Of a stretch of DNA of 64,000 bases, positions 13,421 to 61,495 are shown piece after piece. Location: assembly GCF_038396675.1 (NCBI RefSeq), contig NC_088921.1, forward strand, positions 67,225,001-67,289,000, in the 5' to 3' direction. Positions within the stretch are counted from its first letter, which is position 1. Every line of letters begins with the position of its first letter. Source of the stretch: Hydra vulgaris (Eukaryota > Cnidaria > Hydrozoa > Anthoathecata > Hydridae). Position numbers and translations under genes: made by a program. The notes beneath the pieces were generated by a model. The model saw nothing but the letters and a program-made list of their open reading frames with translations, was not told the DNA's origin and ran no database searches.

Positions 13421-13502
13421 CAATTGCTTGCAAATGAAAAATTTGAGTTGTGTTCTACATTTATATAGAACACAACTCAAATTTTTCATTTGCAAGCAAT
13501 TG
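13421..13502. repeat. Perfect foldback, 37-bp arms, 8-nt loop
   Basis: 13421-13457 is the exact reverse complement of 13466-13502. It sits inside the decayed multi-exon ORF and replaces coding sequence there. Confidence 0.95.
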
Positions 13503-14554
13503 TATATATATGGATATTAATTTTTTGCCAACTTATTAAATTATATTCTTCATCTGTGTAGTATAAAGCAGTATCATATAAAGCTAAAACTGTCATAAGA
13601 ATATACCCATGATTACAGACAGTTGAAGCATCATGCCAGAACATTAAATGGCGTTTTCATTCAAAAAATTGAAGTCTTGATCTGAGTTCTTCTGTAGGTA
13701 ATTGTTGAGTTTCATTGTATTCATGAATTCTTTTCAAAAAGTCTATAATATTGGTTTCTGACATATCAATATATTCTTTGTCACTTTTGATTCTCATGAA
13801 CTCTTTGTGCTTTTCATTAATATATTTTCTTATGGTATCAAAAGATTGTTTTCATCCTTATACTGTAAAAACTTCTTTTTCTAAATTTTTTTCTTTTATC
13901 ACTGACTTTTCAAATGACTTCGGTACAACTAACTCGCCTAATAAATACTTCTTTTCATGAATTTGTCTCTTCATTCTTTCTGTAACCATGAAGTTGCTTT
14001 CTTCTTGTGGAAGAGATGCACTTTTATCTATATCCAATCTATAAAAAATGTGAAGGATGTTACATTGTCTAATATTTATGGTTATTACCATACTGCTTAG
14101 GAATATCATGCATATTGACTTATATTCCTATTATGGATTATATTTCCTATAGTATGGATTGTATTTAGTTTTAAATTTTTTACAATCAGAAATTATGGTT
14201 ACAAAATTTTTGATTTTACCTTATTTTTTTACAACGAACTCTTGTATTAGATTCTCCTGCTATTTGAAAAAATTCTGTTAAGCTTATTTCACTTTGATTC
14301 TGAAGGAGTTCCTTTATGATTTGACCAGCATTGCGAGGTGTTTTTCCATTATTATCTTTTAAATCATATTTTATGGCCATAGCTGTGAAGTTTATTTTTT
14401 TACCTCCTTTGTAATTTAAAAATTCATTGAGACACTCTTCTTTTTTCCATGTATATCATTTAGTGGAGCCAACATGACTTTTTTTTCGCTTAACACCCTA
14501 AATTAATAAATTTTCAAGATGGATACAAATATATATATATAAAAAATACAAAAT

Positions 14555-14716
<162 letters not shown>

Positions 14717-15205
14717 CAACTGTACAAAGAAAAATCTCATTAAAATATTTGTGGGAAAAAATAAATCAATAAAATTTTAATTTTAATCATTTTATCAGTA
14801 AAATAATTGACAGTAAAATAATTAGCAGTATATATATCTAAATAGTATAACTATTTGACTTTTATTTCTATAGATTTTATTGATATTTATAAAACTTTAA
14901 TAAAACTATTATTTTAAAGTATTATTTGTATATGAACTATACCTATTTAATTTGGTTCTCAGTTTCTATCTTTGTGTGTTTAGCTTCATGGTAGGACTTC
15001 ATACTTGATGAAAGTCTTAACTTGTTTCTTGTTCAGAGTGAAAGATTTGTACCATAAACTCTAAGGTGTAAAATAAGTGAAATATAAATATTAGATATTC
15101 ATAAATCATCAAAATTTAAAAATGTATGAAACATACATTTGTCTTGTTTAATTAATTGTATGTTTCATTTAAGATAAAAAAAGATGATTATGGATATTAA
15201 ACACC

Positions 15206-15208
<3 letters not shown>

Positions 15209-15280
<72 letters not shown>
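15209..15280. repeat. (TA)n microsatellite
   Basis: About 36 TA units, just inside an apparent intron of the decayed minus-strand gene. Confidence 0.95.
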
Positions 15281-15283
<3 letters not shown>

Positions 15284-16025
15284 GTTTATTTACCTTTCAA
15301 CGCTAATAGCTTTCCATTGTTTTTCAATTTCAGATATTTTACTTTTTATTATTAGTTTCTGTTTTCGTTTAATTTCTGATGGATTTTCATATCCAATTTC
15401 CAGGAGATCAGTATGTGTTTTAGAAAATGATGTTTTAAATGTTTTATTAAATTGTACATCCAACTTTTTGACTATTTTTTTTGTTATATATAATGCCTCT
15501 TCTTTTTTTTTTCAGGAGACCCACTGATTTTGTAATTAATTTGTAGTCACTGGTGAAATTTGGAAACTGAGAAAGATTTAACTTTAATTCAATATCCCCT
15601 AAACATGCCGGACAATTGTCAAAAAAATGCTCTGATTCACTTTTACTGGAAAGCTTGTCCCATCTTTCTTTAGAAAATACACTAAGAACTTGTGCTTTGA
15701 TAAGCTTACTATTTTTTTCAATATACTGAACATTTTTTATTATATGTTTTGAATTTATCAAAAAGAATTTATACTGTATAATAAAGTGAGTATTTGTATC
15801 AGTAAACTGCTACGTATATACGTCATATCGGTGCATATTATTTTGCATAATAAAACTCCGTTGATTCTCATTGAGGGCTACATCAAAATTTGCATTAAAG
15901 GCTGCTATTTTTGCATAACCACATGATGTTGGATGAATAAATGAGGACATAGTACCTTTAAATGTCACCTTTGAACACCAAGTTATAAAAGAAAACTATA
16001 TGATTTTTATTGTAGAAATTAATTG

Positions 16026-16033
<8 letters not shown>

Positions 16034-16098
<65 letters not shown>
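16034..16098. repeat. (TA)n microsatellite
   Basis: About 32 TA units. Confidence 0.95.
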
Positions 16099-16102
<4 letters not shown>

Positions 16103-19100
16103 GTAAATTTAGTTTTTATAAATAGTATAAATAATTATAAATATATAATTAGATTTTGTTTAACTGCATTATAATTATTATATCTCGATTTTTGGATTTG
16201 CGCGAAGTATATGACGTAACATAAAATAAAAATGTTTGTGTCGAAAAAACCCTGACCGAAGATTTTTATTATTATTTTTTAACCTCTTAAGAATCGCGAT
16301 CGCTGGTCCAGATTTGAATAAGATTTTAAATGAATACATTTTTTAGGTGAAATAACATCATAGTTTAATAATTTAATATGTTCTGACCGTTTATTGGCAG
16401 TTTTTCTTAATTATAAGCTCTTTCTTGGTCGGAATTCCTATAATAGTCGTGAAATTTTATAGAAATGTTGTATTTTAACAACTATATTTAGCTAATATAC
16501 GTCAGAACTGATTAGAACTAGGATCTATATTGGGTTAAGGCACTTTTTCAAAAGATTTTAACTAAATTCTTGTTAACACCGATGAGCGAAATTGACCTAA
16601 AGAATCCAAAATGGTGTTCTTCAGATTTACTATTAAGGGCAGTAAAAGGTTTTGAAAATTATATATAAAAAAAGAATAGTTTATTTAAACATTATAAAAA
16701 TCTGAAGCAAAAAAATTTATAACATCTAAAGCTCTTGTTTGGACACAATACGCTGGCAAAATCATGCTAATTCCAAATAAAAAATTCGAATAATTTGTAA
16801 ATCGCCTTAACTACACCGAGTAAGAGTTCTGTGTCTAACATGCGCGAAAGGGCACTACTATTATAAGGTTTAAGTAATATCTCAAAATAAATAAAATCAA
16901 GACAAAAATAAGTGAGCAGTAATGACTTTTCCAATTTATTTGTTAAGTGTACACTTATCTAAAAGAAATATTTAAAATCAAATTTTCTTTCTAATAAAAA
17001 TCGTTTAAATTCTTTTTTGAATTGTTCTGAAGAGAATTTATAACAGTTTTATTTTTAAAGAAAAAATTATCAAATAAAAATTTGTGGAGTTTTTATAAGA
17101 AATAAATAAACTTAATAAACTTGGTGTTTATTAAGTTTATAGAAATTAAGAGCATTAAGTTCTCTTAAAAGAGATCCGCCATTAGCCGTTCTGTAAACGC
17201 CAAATATAATCTTGTATGTATTTTTATATTTACTATAATTTATAGAAAGAAAAAAAAATGCATGCATGTAAAAAAAAATAAAATGCAACAAAGCATGGAT
17301 ATAAGTATTCTAAACACGTAATTAACTTCACAAAAACCTCGTACTCTGTGATGCATTGCGGTAATGCCAAAGGAGAATTGGTACGACCATATATTGTTTT
17401 CAAAGCGGAAAGGTAATAGAGTACATAGATGAAAAATAGCCATCAAAAGCACGTTAAAACAAATCAAAGAATGGTTGGTTTGACTCAACATGCTTTAAAG
17501 ATTAATTTTATTCTATACTTCTTCCCATACACTAGAAGACTCAAGGAAAAAATGCTTTTTTTTTATAAAATATTTCTGGAATAATTTTAATTTTTTTTAT
17601 ATATAACGTATGTACTGCACCAATAGTTTATACAAATAAAGCATCATTTCGGATACTAATTCCATTCCCTAAGATTGACAGCAGGTTATAATAAAGTATA
17701 TATATATTTTTTGATTTTAGAAGGACCTTTCCATTGGAGTGAAGTGGGACAGCCATGCGGTGAAGTAGGATAAGCGAGTTAATAACAACATTTTTTTTTT
17801 TAATAATAACATTTTTTTTTTTTGGGGGGGGGGGGGTACTTTTCAAAAATGTGGTGTTTACCGCACGTAGGGAGACAAAATAATATTTGCTAAATTGATA
17901 GGGAAAAACCAGTTGTTTATATTAAATAACATTGATTAGAGATCTCTCCTATGTGAGATTTTTGAGATTTCTCCCGTTTTCTACCTCTCCCCACTCTCCC
18001 CTGTATAATTGATTCATATAGCTTAATAGAAATTCTGAAGGATTGTGTTGTATTGTATGATATCATATTTCTCATTTAATGTTTCAAATAGTATCGTTGT
18101 TTTAAGTTGATTAATTGTGTTGTATCGCGTACGTAATTTAATTTACTCATCTGTTATCGTTACTTATTATTATCGTTAATTATATCTCATATGAAATCGT
18201 ATTTCTTGCCTGGTATTGTCTTTCATTCTGTGTTTAACATTAAACAACTAAAGTAACTAATCATCATTCATTAGGCTTTTTATAACATCAATTTTAAATT
18301 TTATTACATCATCAAAAAATATTATTAAAAAAACCTTTAACAATCTTAATTATTATTTTTTTAATAATAAGGTTAAAAGATCATATTTTTTTGAGACCAT
18401 GTGTCTCAAGAAATGAAAATGTGTATACTGTATGTACAGTAGCTCTTCGTTAGCGTGGTCAAATACGTTGTTTTTTTTATCTTTTTATTTAGTCTGAATT
18501 TCAAAGTTTGTCTTAATTGCTAAAAAAATTGATTAACATTTGGTTGATGTTAATGATCAGAAATATCCGTTTACAGTATCTTTTTTGGTAAAAGTTTTTT
18601 TAAAGATATATGTTATGATGATGTTATCTAGCAAAGTCGCTGAGTTTATAATCCCTGCTATAGACCCAATGTAGGAGATTACCAAAATACTGTTACGGAA
18701 AAAGCAAGCACCGAAAAGCAAACTCTGCACATAATGCCAGAAGCGTTCCTAAAGCAGTCTAACAGTGTTTGTTCGGAGTAAATGAAAAAGTTTTTCAAGC
18801 TTTTTTAATGAGGTTATAAGCGTTTACAACTTCCAGTAACCATTTAACTTTACTTATGCCGTTCTAAATAATGTAACAATAAATAAGATTGCTTCAACGC
18901 CGTAAATTTGCAAATAATTAGATACTGTTAGCGGAGGTTTTTTGCCTTCACGTTTTGAAGAGATTAGAAAATATTTGTGGATCAATTTTGAACAACTTCA
19001 AGAAAATTTGTATTTTCCGATAAAAAGAATCCCCATGCTGCTAAAAAATACTTTTAATAAGGTTTTGAGAAAGAGCAGTAAAGGTTGTCTAACATTTCAA

Positions 19101-19410
19101 GCGTCCAATGTTTGAATGTGTGTTTCGGAATACCGAGAGCAACATACGAGTTTGATATAGATTTCGAAACTTGAAGTCCAACTATGTAAAAAACGATTAA
19201 AGAATTGTTTTGTCAGTCGTTATTAGGTGAATGCAAAAACCATTTAATTTATCATAAATTAAAGTTTTATTGCGCTGTTTGCAGTGATGTCTATTAAAAA
19301 ACATGTACTTGCATTTGTCTTGATTGAAACTCATTGACCAGACGTTAGTTTAGTTGATTACTTTACTGACATATTGAAGTTGATTTGTAATAACTCTCTT
19401 TTAATAACTT
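16099..19410. other. Non-coding stretch
   Basis: No supportable gene. Contains a 14-bp foldback (17107-17139), a G run of 13 after poly-T (17823-17836), and a C-rich patch ending CCCCACTCTCCCC (about 17985-18001). That patch resembles the one at 4285-4303 and suggests a shared short repeat end. Confidence 0.5.
17107..17139. repeat. Perfect foldback, 14-bp arms, 5-nt loop
   Basis: TAAACTTAATAAAC, loop TTGGT, then the exact reverse complement. Confidence 0.85.
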
Positions 19411-19419
19411 TCTCACTAA

Positions 19420-20031
19420 CAGTGGCGGATCCAGCATTTTTTGATCTTTGAGATAGCCAACTTCCAGTCATGGAGCTAACTCCAAACATTTATATATTTA
19501 TACTTATGTCAAATAATGAGAGTTTGCGAAAAATTGCGATGATTGGAGGCTGGGAACAAAAAAGCCCCCAAATTTTTGCTACACCTGCCCCAAACGTGAG
19601 AGCAACAAGTTGATAAAATATTTTTTGTACTATTCTCAACTAGACTTATATCCATCAGTAGTTTTTAAGTTTCATAGTATTATCTCTCAGCTTTCAAAAA
19701 TTATGACCATATAAAAACTACAACCCCCTCAAATTGAGGGGGGTTTAAACTTTATATGGTCATAATTTTTGAACGCTTAGAGATAATACTATGAAACTTA
19801 AAAATTATAGATGAATATAAGTTTAGTTAAGAATAGTACAAAAAATATTTTATCAACTTGTTGCTCTCACGTTTGGGGCAGGTGTAGCAAAATTTTTGGG
19901 GCTTTTTTATTCCCAGCCTCCAATCATCGCAATTTTTCGCAAACTCTCATTATTTGACATAAGTATAAATATATAAATGTTTGGAGTTAGCTCCATGACT
20001 CAAAGATCAAAAAATGCTGGATCCGCCACTG
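19420..20031. mobile_element. Foldback MITE, 612 bp, hAT-like ends, 5-bp ACTAA duplication
   Basis: The ends CAGTGGCGGATCCAGCATTT and its reverse complement extend inward as inverted arms of about 290-305 bp, meeting near 19728-19742. ACTAA flanks both sides (19415-19419 and 20032-20036). CAGTGGCGGATCC-type ends are common among hAT elements. The 5-bp duplication is unusual for classical hATs (8 bp), though 5-bp hAT lineages are known. No coding capacity. Confidence 0.88.
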
Positions 20032-20069
20032 ACTAAAATGTCTCAAAAATAATTTGAGACATTTTAGTG
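20032..20069. repeat. Palindrome that hosts the foldback MITE
   Basis: ACTAAAATGTCTCAAA and its reverse complement are separated by a few bases. Adding the left flank (CTC before ACTAA at 19412-19419) and removing the MITE with one ACTAA extends the left arm to CTCACTAAAATGTCTCAAA, matching the right arm. Confidence 0.85.
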
Positions 20070-20089
20070 AGCAAAAATTTTATATTAAT

Positions 20090-20150
20090 ACTTTACTTAA
20101 TACTTTAATACTTTACTTAATACTTTACTTAATACTTTACTTTACAAATC
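20090..20150. repeat. Short tandem repeat, ACTTTACTTAAT-like units
   Basis: About five imperfect 8-12-bp units of AATACTTTACTT in tandem. Confidence 0.85.
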
Positions 20151-20182
20151 TCTTCAAAAAATTCTCTTCAAAAAATAACGTA

Positions 20183-21472
20183 CAGGGTGAGGCAAAATTA
20201 ACTCCCCTATTTGAAAGAGCTGTTAATTTTTATTTTGATATTGACTGTTATTATTTCTTTTACAGTTGTAAAGTAGAATAGCACAAAATTAATTATGAAT
20301 CGATTCAATCCACAACAACGGGAAGAAATCGTGACTATTTTTATTCAAAAAAATAAGTCAGTTGTGTTAACTCAACGAGAAGAAGACATCGTAATCAATC
20401 AGCACCTGATAAGAAAACAATTCATGCTTTATCAAATCAATTTGAACAGTATAGAACAAATTTAGACTCTTACCATTCAGGAAGACCAAGAACCGCCCGC
20501 TCTGAAAAAAATACCGCTCGTGTTCGTGAAAGTGTTGCAGAGTCACCAAAAACATCAACAAGAAGACGTGCTCAACAATTAAACATTTCTCTGCGCTCTC
20601 TTCGACGAATTTTGAAAAAAAGATTTTCAATTACAAAATCCAGTTAGTGCAAAAGCTATTGCCCAGAGACCATAATCAGCGTTTGAAGTACAGTAATGTC
20701 ATTTTGAATCTTGAGAGAGAAATTGATAATTTTAGTGAAAAAATGATAATGAGTGACGAAGCACACTTTCATCTCAGTGGCCATGTCAATAAACAAAATT
20801 CTCGATTCTGGGGAAGTGAAAGCCCACAAATCATTCATAAAACATCATTGTATTCACAAAAAATAACAGTTTGGTGCGCTATTCATGCCAAAAATGTCAT
20901 TGGACCTTCTTTTTTTGAAGACGAAAATGGACAAACAACAACTGTTACTGGTGATAATTATCGACAAATGATCCAAGACTTTTTAATGCCACAAATGGAA
21001 GAACAAAATCTAGACAATGTGTGGTTTCAACAGGACGGTGCCACATCATATACAGCCAAAGAAACAACACGGATTTTGAAAGACCTTTTTCCAGGTCGAA
21101 TAATTTCTCGTTTTGGTGATTTGCATTGGCCTGCAAGATCACCTGATTTAACAGCTCCAGACTTCTTTTTATGGGGTTATTTAAAAGAAAAGGTGTACGT
21201 GAATAAACCACAAACTCTTGATCAACTGAAAAACAATATTCGACAAGAAATAGAAAACATACCGGTTGAAATACTCAAAAATGTAATGAAAAATTCAGTA
21301 AAAAGAGCTGATTTGTGTAGAACCGCTAAAGGCGGACATTAAGTTGATATCATTTTTGAAAATTGACAAACAATAAATTTAAATGCTAAATAAACATATT
21401 ATTTGAAAAAAAAAAGATCTTTTATTTATTTCAAAATTGTAAGCAAAGGGGACTTAACTTTGCCTCAACCTG
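20183..21472 (+). mobile_element. mariner-type element, DD41D (rosa/VS-like), 1290 bp
   Basis: Left TIR CAGGGTGAGGCAAAATTAAC and right TIR (reverse complement) CAGGTTGAGGCAAAGTTAAG are each flanked by TA (20181-20182 and 21473-21474). The length fits an autonomous element, and the single transposase reads on the plus strand. Confidence 0.92.
20295..21342 (+). pseudogene. DD41D mariner-type transposase, 5' part frameshifted
   Basis: The start ATG at 20295 gives MNRFNPQQREEIVTIF. The frame then shifts near 20380 and continues as SGRPRTARS and SLRRILKK (helix-turn-helix region), shifts again near 20620, and is open from 20647 to the stop at 21340-21342. The open 231-residue part has the first catalytic Asp in MSDEAHF, WCAIHAKNVIGPSFFE, FQQDGATSYTA with the second Asp, and WPARSPDLTAPDFFLWGYLK. 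Counting from the second Asp to the Asp of APDFF leaves 41 residues, the DD41D signature. YVNKPQTLDQLKNNI and the C terminus also match that clade. The catalytic part is intact but the DNA-binding part is broken. Confidence 0.9.
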
Positions 21473-21474
21473 TA

Positions 21475-21960
21475 CAATTTTAAAAGGCCATACCTACCTT
21501 CTATTGTAACGTCTTCCCAGAGGTTTTTTAAATATTGAATGGTTTTTTTTTGCAAAGTTTTTTATGGTGTACACACCTCTTCTGCTTTAAATATTTGACC
21601 TAAATGTGCGCATCTTTTTACAGCACCAATTTTAAAGTTTAAACCTATGACTTGTTTTTCAAAGCCTCTTTGGCGTCTCTGTTGTAGACTCTTTTGTTAA
21701 ACTTATTTATAAAATATTTATAAACCTTTTAAATAATTTTATATCAACTTAGATTTTAGTTTGAAAGTAGAACAGTTTAAGTTTACTATGTTCAGTCTTT
21801 TCTTTGTAGTGACTAACTTTTTATTTGTTTTATCAGTATTAAAAATTTCGTTCCCGCTCTGCATTGTTATTGAAGTTATGTTGAATTATTTTTCTTACAC
21901 ATTTAATTTTCTACATTTTTTTTGTACTTGACAAATTTAATAGAAAAACGTTCACGCTAT
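21475..21960. other. Non-coding stretch
   Basis: Nothing recognisable. Confidence 0.6.
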
Positions 21961-21984
21961 GTTTTTTTACATAAAGGAAATCCA

Positions 21985-22390
21985 GCAATTCCATGGTGTC
22001 AGACGTGACATTCAGACATGTTTAAAAGTATCATTTGTTATGAAATCAAGAATTTTTTGCAAATATACTTTCATCGTTAATACAATGGTGGTGTGTACTA
22101 TTAATCATATTATCATAACTTTTTTATTTACAATACAGGCTGTGCTGTAACTAAAATCACATGGTGTTAGACGTGACGCTTTTTGAATTTTACGCCGCCA
22201 CGTCTGACACCATGTAATTTAGTTTCAGCACAGCCAGTATTGCAGATAAAGAAGTTATGATAACATGGTTAAAAACACACACCACCATTGTACTAACGAT
22301 AAAAGTAAATTAGCAAAAACTTTTTAATTTCATAACAAATGACACTTTTAAACATGTCTGAATGTCACGTCCGACACCATAGAATCGCCC
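21985..22390. mobile_element. Palindromic MITE with a 17-bp motif at both ends and both sides of the centre
   Basis: Inverted arms of about 180-190 bp. The motif ATGGTGTCAGACGTGAC occurs at 21993-22009 and, with one change, at 22161-22177 in the same direction. Reverse complements lie at 22198-22213 (16 bp) and 22364-22380. Arm interiors match with modest divergence (e.g. the CATTTGTTATGAAAT and GGCTGTGCTG blocks). No coding capacity; target-site duplication not clear. Confidence 0.85.
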
Positions 22391-23577
22391 AATTCCTAAT
22401 TCTAATTAAAAATAAACAATAAGATTTCATCACAAAACTAGCGTATGTCAAACGTGAAATTTCAAAGTTTGTCATAGTTTGCTAAGGTGGTAGGTCCCCT
22501 TTTTTTGACACTTTCTCAAAAAATATTTTTTATTGATTCTTATGAAAAAATTATCGAGGAACTTGAATTTTACTTCTAAAACAATTATTTTTTAATGTAA
22601 AACACGCAATTTAGTCATTTTCGTGTTAATACAAGAAAAAAATCAAACTTTTTCGTAAAACTTTTTTTTACGAAAAAAAAGTTTTCTGCTATTCAAGCTT
22701 CTGTTCTTTTCTTTAGATATTTTATTATGTCTTCTTCTCCTTCTAACTGCTTAAATACTTCTTGTTTACATTACGTAACGTACCTAGAGCTTATTAGTTT
22801 TGTATAACGCAAAGTTACTTTTATTTTTATACAAAATTTTAAACGATCGTTTTCTCTGAATCTATATTTTCATACTTGATACAAAAATATCTCAAGTTTT
22901 ACAAATCCAATTCATTTTAATTTTTCACAATATGTTTAATACACTAGTGTCAATAAAATGTACCAAAATTAGCATTAATCTGTAAAGGCAAATGAAGTTA
23001 TTGATAGTTAGGTCCATTTTTTTTATAATGAAATTCATAAACTTTCAGAAAAATACCATATAATTTTAAATAAAATTTTTATTTTCACCAATTTGGTACA
23101 TTTTATAAACACTCATGTGTGAATGCTACCTGCAAAATTTGATAGCAATAGGACTGTGTAACGTATTTTTTTAGTTATTTTTAATTTATTTTATAGTTTT
23201 TTCAATACAATTTGTATTGAAAAAAAGTTGTATGGTACTCTTTAAAGATTATAGCTTTAATTAGGATCTACCACTTTAAGAAGTCATCTTAAGAACTTAA
23301 CAACTTGTAAACTTATCAGATTTAAATAAAACTTTCGCAATTATATTAATTTTATAACTCCTATAATAATACAAAGTTTAAAATTAAAAAAAAATCTTTA
23401 CAAGTCGGTTTAATTTCAAAGAATAGTGTCTAAAAACTAACTTCGGAATAGTTTCAAATATATTTAAAAGACGTAATGTCTTAAAAAGTCGGAGAATGCG
23501 GCTCAAGTTAAATCGCATTATTATTGAAGGTCATAGTTTGCAATAACTTTTAGCCACAAAAAACTCTTGTTTATTTA
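22391..23577. other. Non-coding stretch upstream of the SRP RNA gene
   Basis: A+T-rich with no recognised gene or repeat. Confidence 0.55.
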
Positions 23578-23592
23578 TTTGTATATAAATAA
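23578..23592 (+). promoter_or_regulatory. Possible TATA-like element of the SRP RNA gene
   Basis: TTGTATATAAATAAA lies about 25-37 bp upstream of the RNA start at 23616, where pol III genes with external elements may carry a TATA box. In such an A+T-rich region the match could be chance. Confidence 0.4.
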
Positions 23593-23615
23593 ATTCATTT
23601 TTCATGTGAGCGCAA

Positions 23616-23912
23616 GCCGGGTGTAGTAGCGCGCACCTGTAATCGAGCTACTTTCGAGGCTGAACTATCGAACGGCTTGAGTACGGGACCACTGTCGGTT
23701 AGTTGTCTATGTCGATCAGGCGTCCGCGCTAAGCTCAGTGTCAACATGGTCATTAGAGAGAAGTCTCTAATGTACCAGGTTCGATAATGAAGAACGTACT
23801 GGCCCAGGACGGAAACGTAGCAGGCAAAAGTTCTCGCACTGAGCAGTAGTGGGATAGCGCTTGTGAATAGGTGGTAACCGGCAGCCCGCACGAGATAGTC
23901 GAAAGAGGCTTT
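23616..23912 (+). ncRNA. 7SL (SRP RNA): Signal recognition particle RNA (7SL)
   Basis: The structural RNA of the signal recognition particle, which binds SRP proteins and targets nascent secretory proteins to the ER. The start GCCGGGTGTAGTAGCGCGCA and the following CCTGTAATCGAGCTAC match the animal Alu-domain 5' end. Further in are GATCAGGCGTCCGCGCTAAG, the helix 6 hairpin ATTAGAGA-GAAG-TCTCTAAT with its GNAR tetraloop, and the helix 8 core GGAAACGTAGCAGG. CAGTAGTGGGAT and GTGAATAG (Alu-domain 3' strand) follow, and a T run from 23910 is a plausible pol III terminator. Length about 297 nt, as in animals. It is G+C-rich against the surroundings and ends about 195 bp before the PTGR3-like gene on the same strand. 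It looks intact; whether it is the expressed locus or one of several copies cannot be told here. Confidence 0.95.
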
Positions 23913-24107
23913 TCCTTATTTTAAAACATTAAATATAGATTTTAATTAAATTAATCAATCAATTAAATATCCATTAAGTATTAATTGACATTTAGTAGTT
24001 AATAGAAATAGAGCAGATACGATCGTAACTCTAAATTTTAATACAACATACCACAACCACTGAATAACCATAAAAACTATGCTTTCTTTTCTTTTGTTGA
24101 CTTTTGC

Positions 24108-59850
<35,743 letters not shown>

Positions 59851-59963
59851 GTGAGTATTTATCAATTATTTATTTTTTATTATATCAATTATTTAAAATT
59901 TTAGATCCACAATTTCAAAACAAAAAACTAAAAACCTATCTAGTAATGGAATGTCTAACCAAT

Positions 59964-60752
59964 GGGCTGTCCATTAATTACGTCAACAAAATAGCGGGAG
60001 AGGGTCTGAAATTTTTTGACAATTTTTGACAAGGGGAAGGGGGAGGTCAAGTCAAGTTGACATCAACAATGTTACTTTTTTAAATAAATTTAATTACTTA
60101 AAAAAAAGGAAAATTAGGCAGCATTTGCAGTCTCACACTTGCTCAACCTTCAGTATTTTAATAAAGCTATTTATATTCCTACTTTCTAAAAATCACTTTA
60201 AAATTACCTGACACTTACAGAACTAAATAAGCACACATGAGGTGTTTACTTGTAACACTATTATTTTTTCAAAGTTGTTGTTGGTTAGTCTGCTGTGTAA
60301 ACAAAAAAAATTTATGCAAAAGAAAAAGATTTAGTCTTATTGAAATAAAGACTTTGGAATCTCTTAAAAAACTAAAAAATTTTGTAAATTGTAACTTTTG
60401 GCTCCTTTGTCTCAAAATGTTGCCAACCCCTGGTTTATGCAATTTGTTAAATGCAGTTTTTGTTATACCAGACTCTGTTAGAAGTAATTGGCTTTCACTG
60501 TGAAATTGAATTAGGTTTAAAGCTAACATGAGAAGGATTGGCACATTCGCGGATTGTGACTGTACTGTTCATAAGTTATTATAAATATTTTACACTATCA
60601 TTGCAATTGATTTATTCAGGAGGGAGGTGGGTTATCAAATGTTGATGTAATTTTATAGGGGAGGTCTCTGGAAGTTTGACATGTTGTTGACAAGGGAGAT
60701 GGGGTAAAGTAAAAATTACCAAAAAATTGTTGATGTAATTAATGTACAGCCC
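59964..60752. mobile_element. ~0.79-kb MITE with GGGCTGTCCATTAATTACGTCA-type ends
   Basis: The left end GGGCTGTCCATTAATTACGT and the inverse at the right end (GGGCTGTACATTAATTACAT) give ~28-bp TIRs. G-rich blocks AAGGGGAAGGGGGAGG and GACAAGGGAGATGGGG lie inside each end. No target-site duplication can be assigned. The middle (60235-60440) resembles 48190-48500 and ends in a hAT-like TGCCAACCCCTG, so it may hold a second inserted repeat. Confidence 0.7.
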
Positions 60753-60873
60753 TCAAAAAGGAACACAATGGTGAAATATCAATCCAAATTATAAATGGCA
60801 TACAATTAAATATACTTTTGCAAATAATCAATGAAATGAGAATAGTATGCAATTATATCCAAATGTGCATATA

Positions 60874-61495
60874 GGCAATTCCACGCTCAAGTGAGTTATT
60901 TCGATAAAATGAATAAATAAATTCAAACAGAAACCAAGTAATCTTTGGGTTGCCATATGTACAAAATTATATAAGAAATTTTAAATTTTGATAAATTATG
61001 TTGTTTGTGTTATTTTTTTGTTTTAAATTTCCAATTAAAGTCATGCGTCATACTTTCTATATAAATGGTAACTAAACTACATTTTGATAAAAGCGTAGAA
61101 TTGTCCCCGTAAGTAACAATAACTAATTTGATTTAAGATATATAAATAAGCAGCTAAAACAATCTTTTGAATAATTTTACGCAGAATAACAACTACCTAA
61201 TATAATTTAAGAAGCCGGTTTATGAAGGTTAAATATTTGGCTTGAAATATTTAACTGAAAACAACAGGTTTAATGCAATGTTTTTTTGCGTCCCGTAAGT
61301 AACACAGCATATAATCAACTATCATTCGTAAACTTATAATAATTGAACGAAATTTCAATATACAGGAAAACAAATAAATGATTTTGGAATGATTCATAAA
61401 TATATAAATATTTAATCTGTTAAAATAAAAAATATATATCTAAAAATGTGACGTTGCAAAAATCAAAATGTCTCGTAAGTAGCGGTGGAATTGCC
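60874..61495. mobile_element. 622-bp MITE, CATATA duplication
   Basis: Ends GGCAATTCCACGCT and GGCAATTCCACCGCT (reverse complement of the right end), with CATATA on both sides (60868-60873 and 61496-61501). The phrase CGTAAGTAAC (or CGTAAGTAGC) occurs three times inside, each near a GAATTG- or TGCGTCC-like context. No ORF. Confidence 0.75.

Noticed and set aside
20656..21211. Minus-strand ORFs over the DD41D element
   Set aside because: Shadow frames of the plus-strand transposase, which carries the catalytic motifs.
23595..23891. 98-residue minus-strand ORF
   Set aside because: Lies antisense to the SRP RNA gene, whose sequence fully explains the region.
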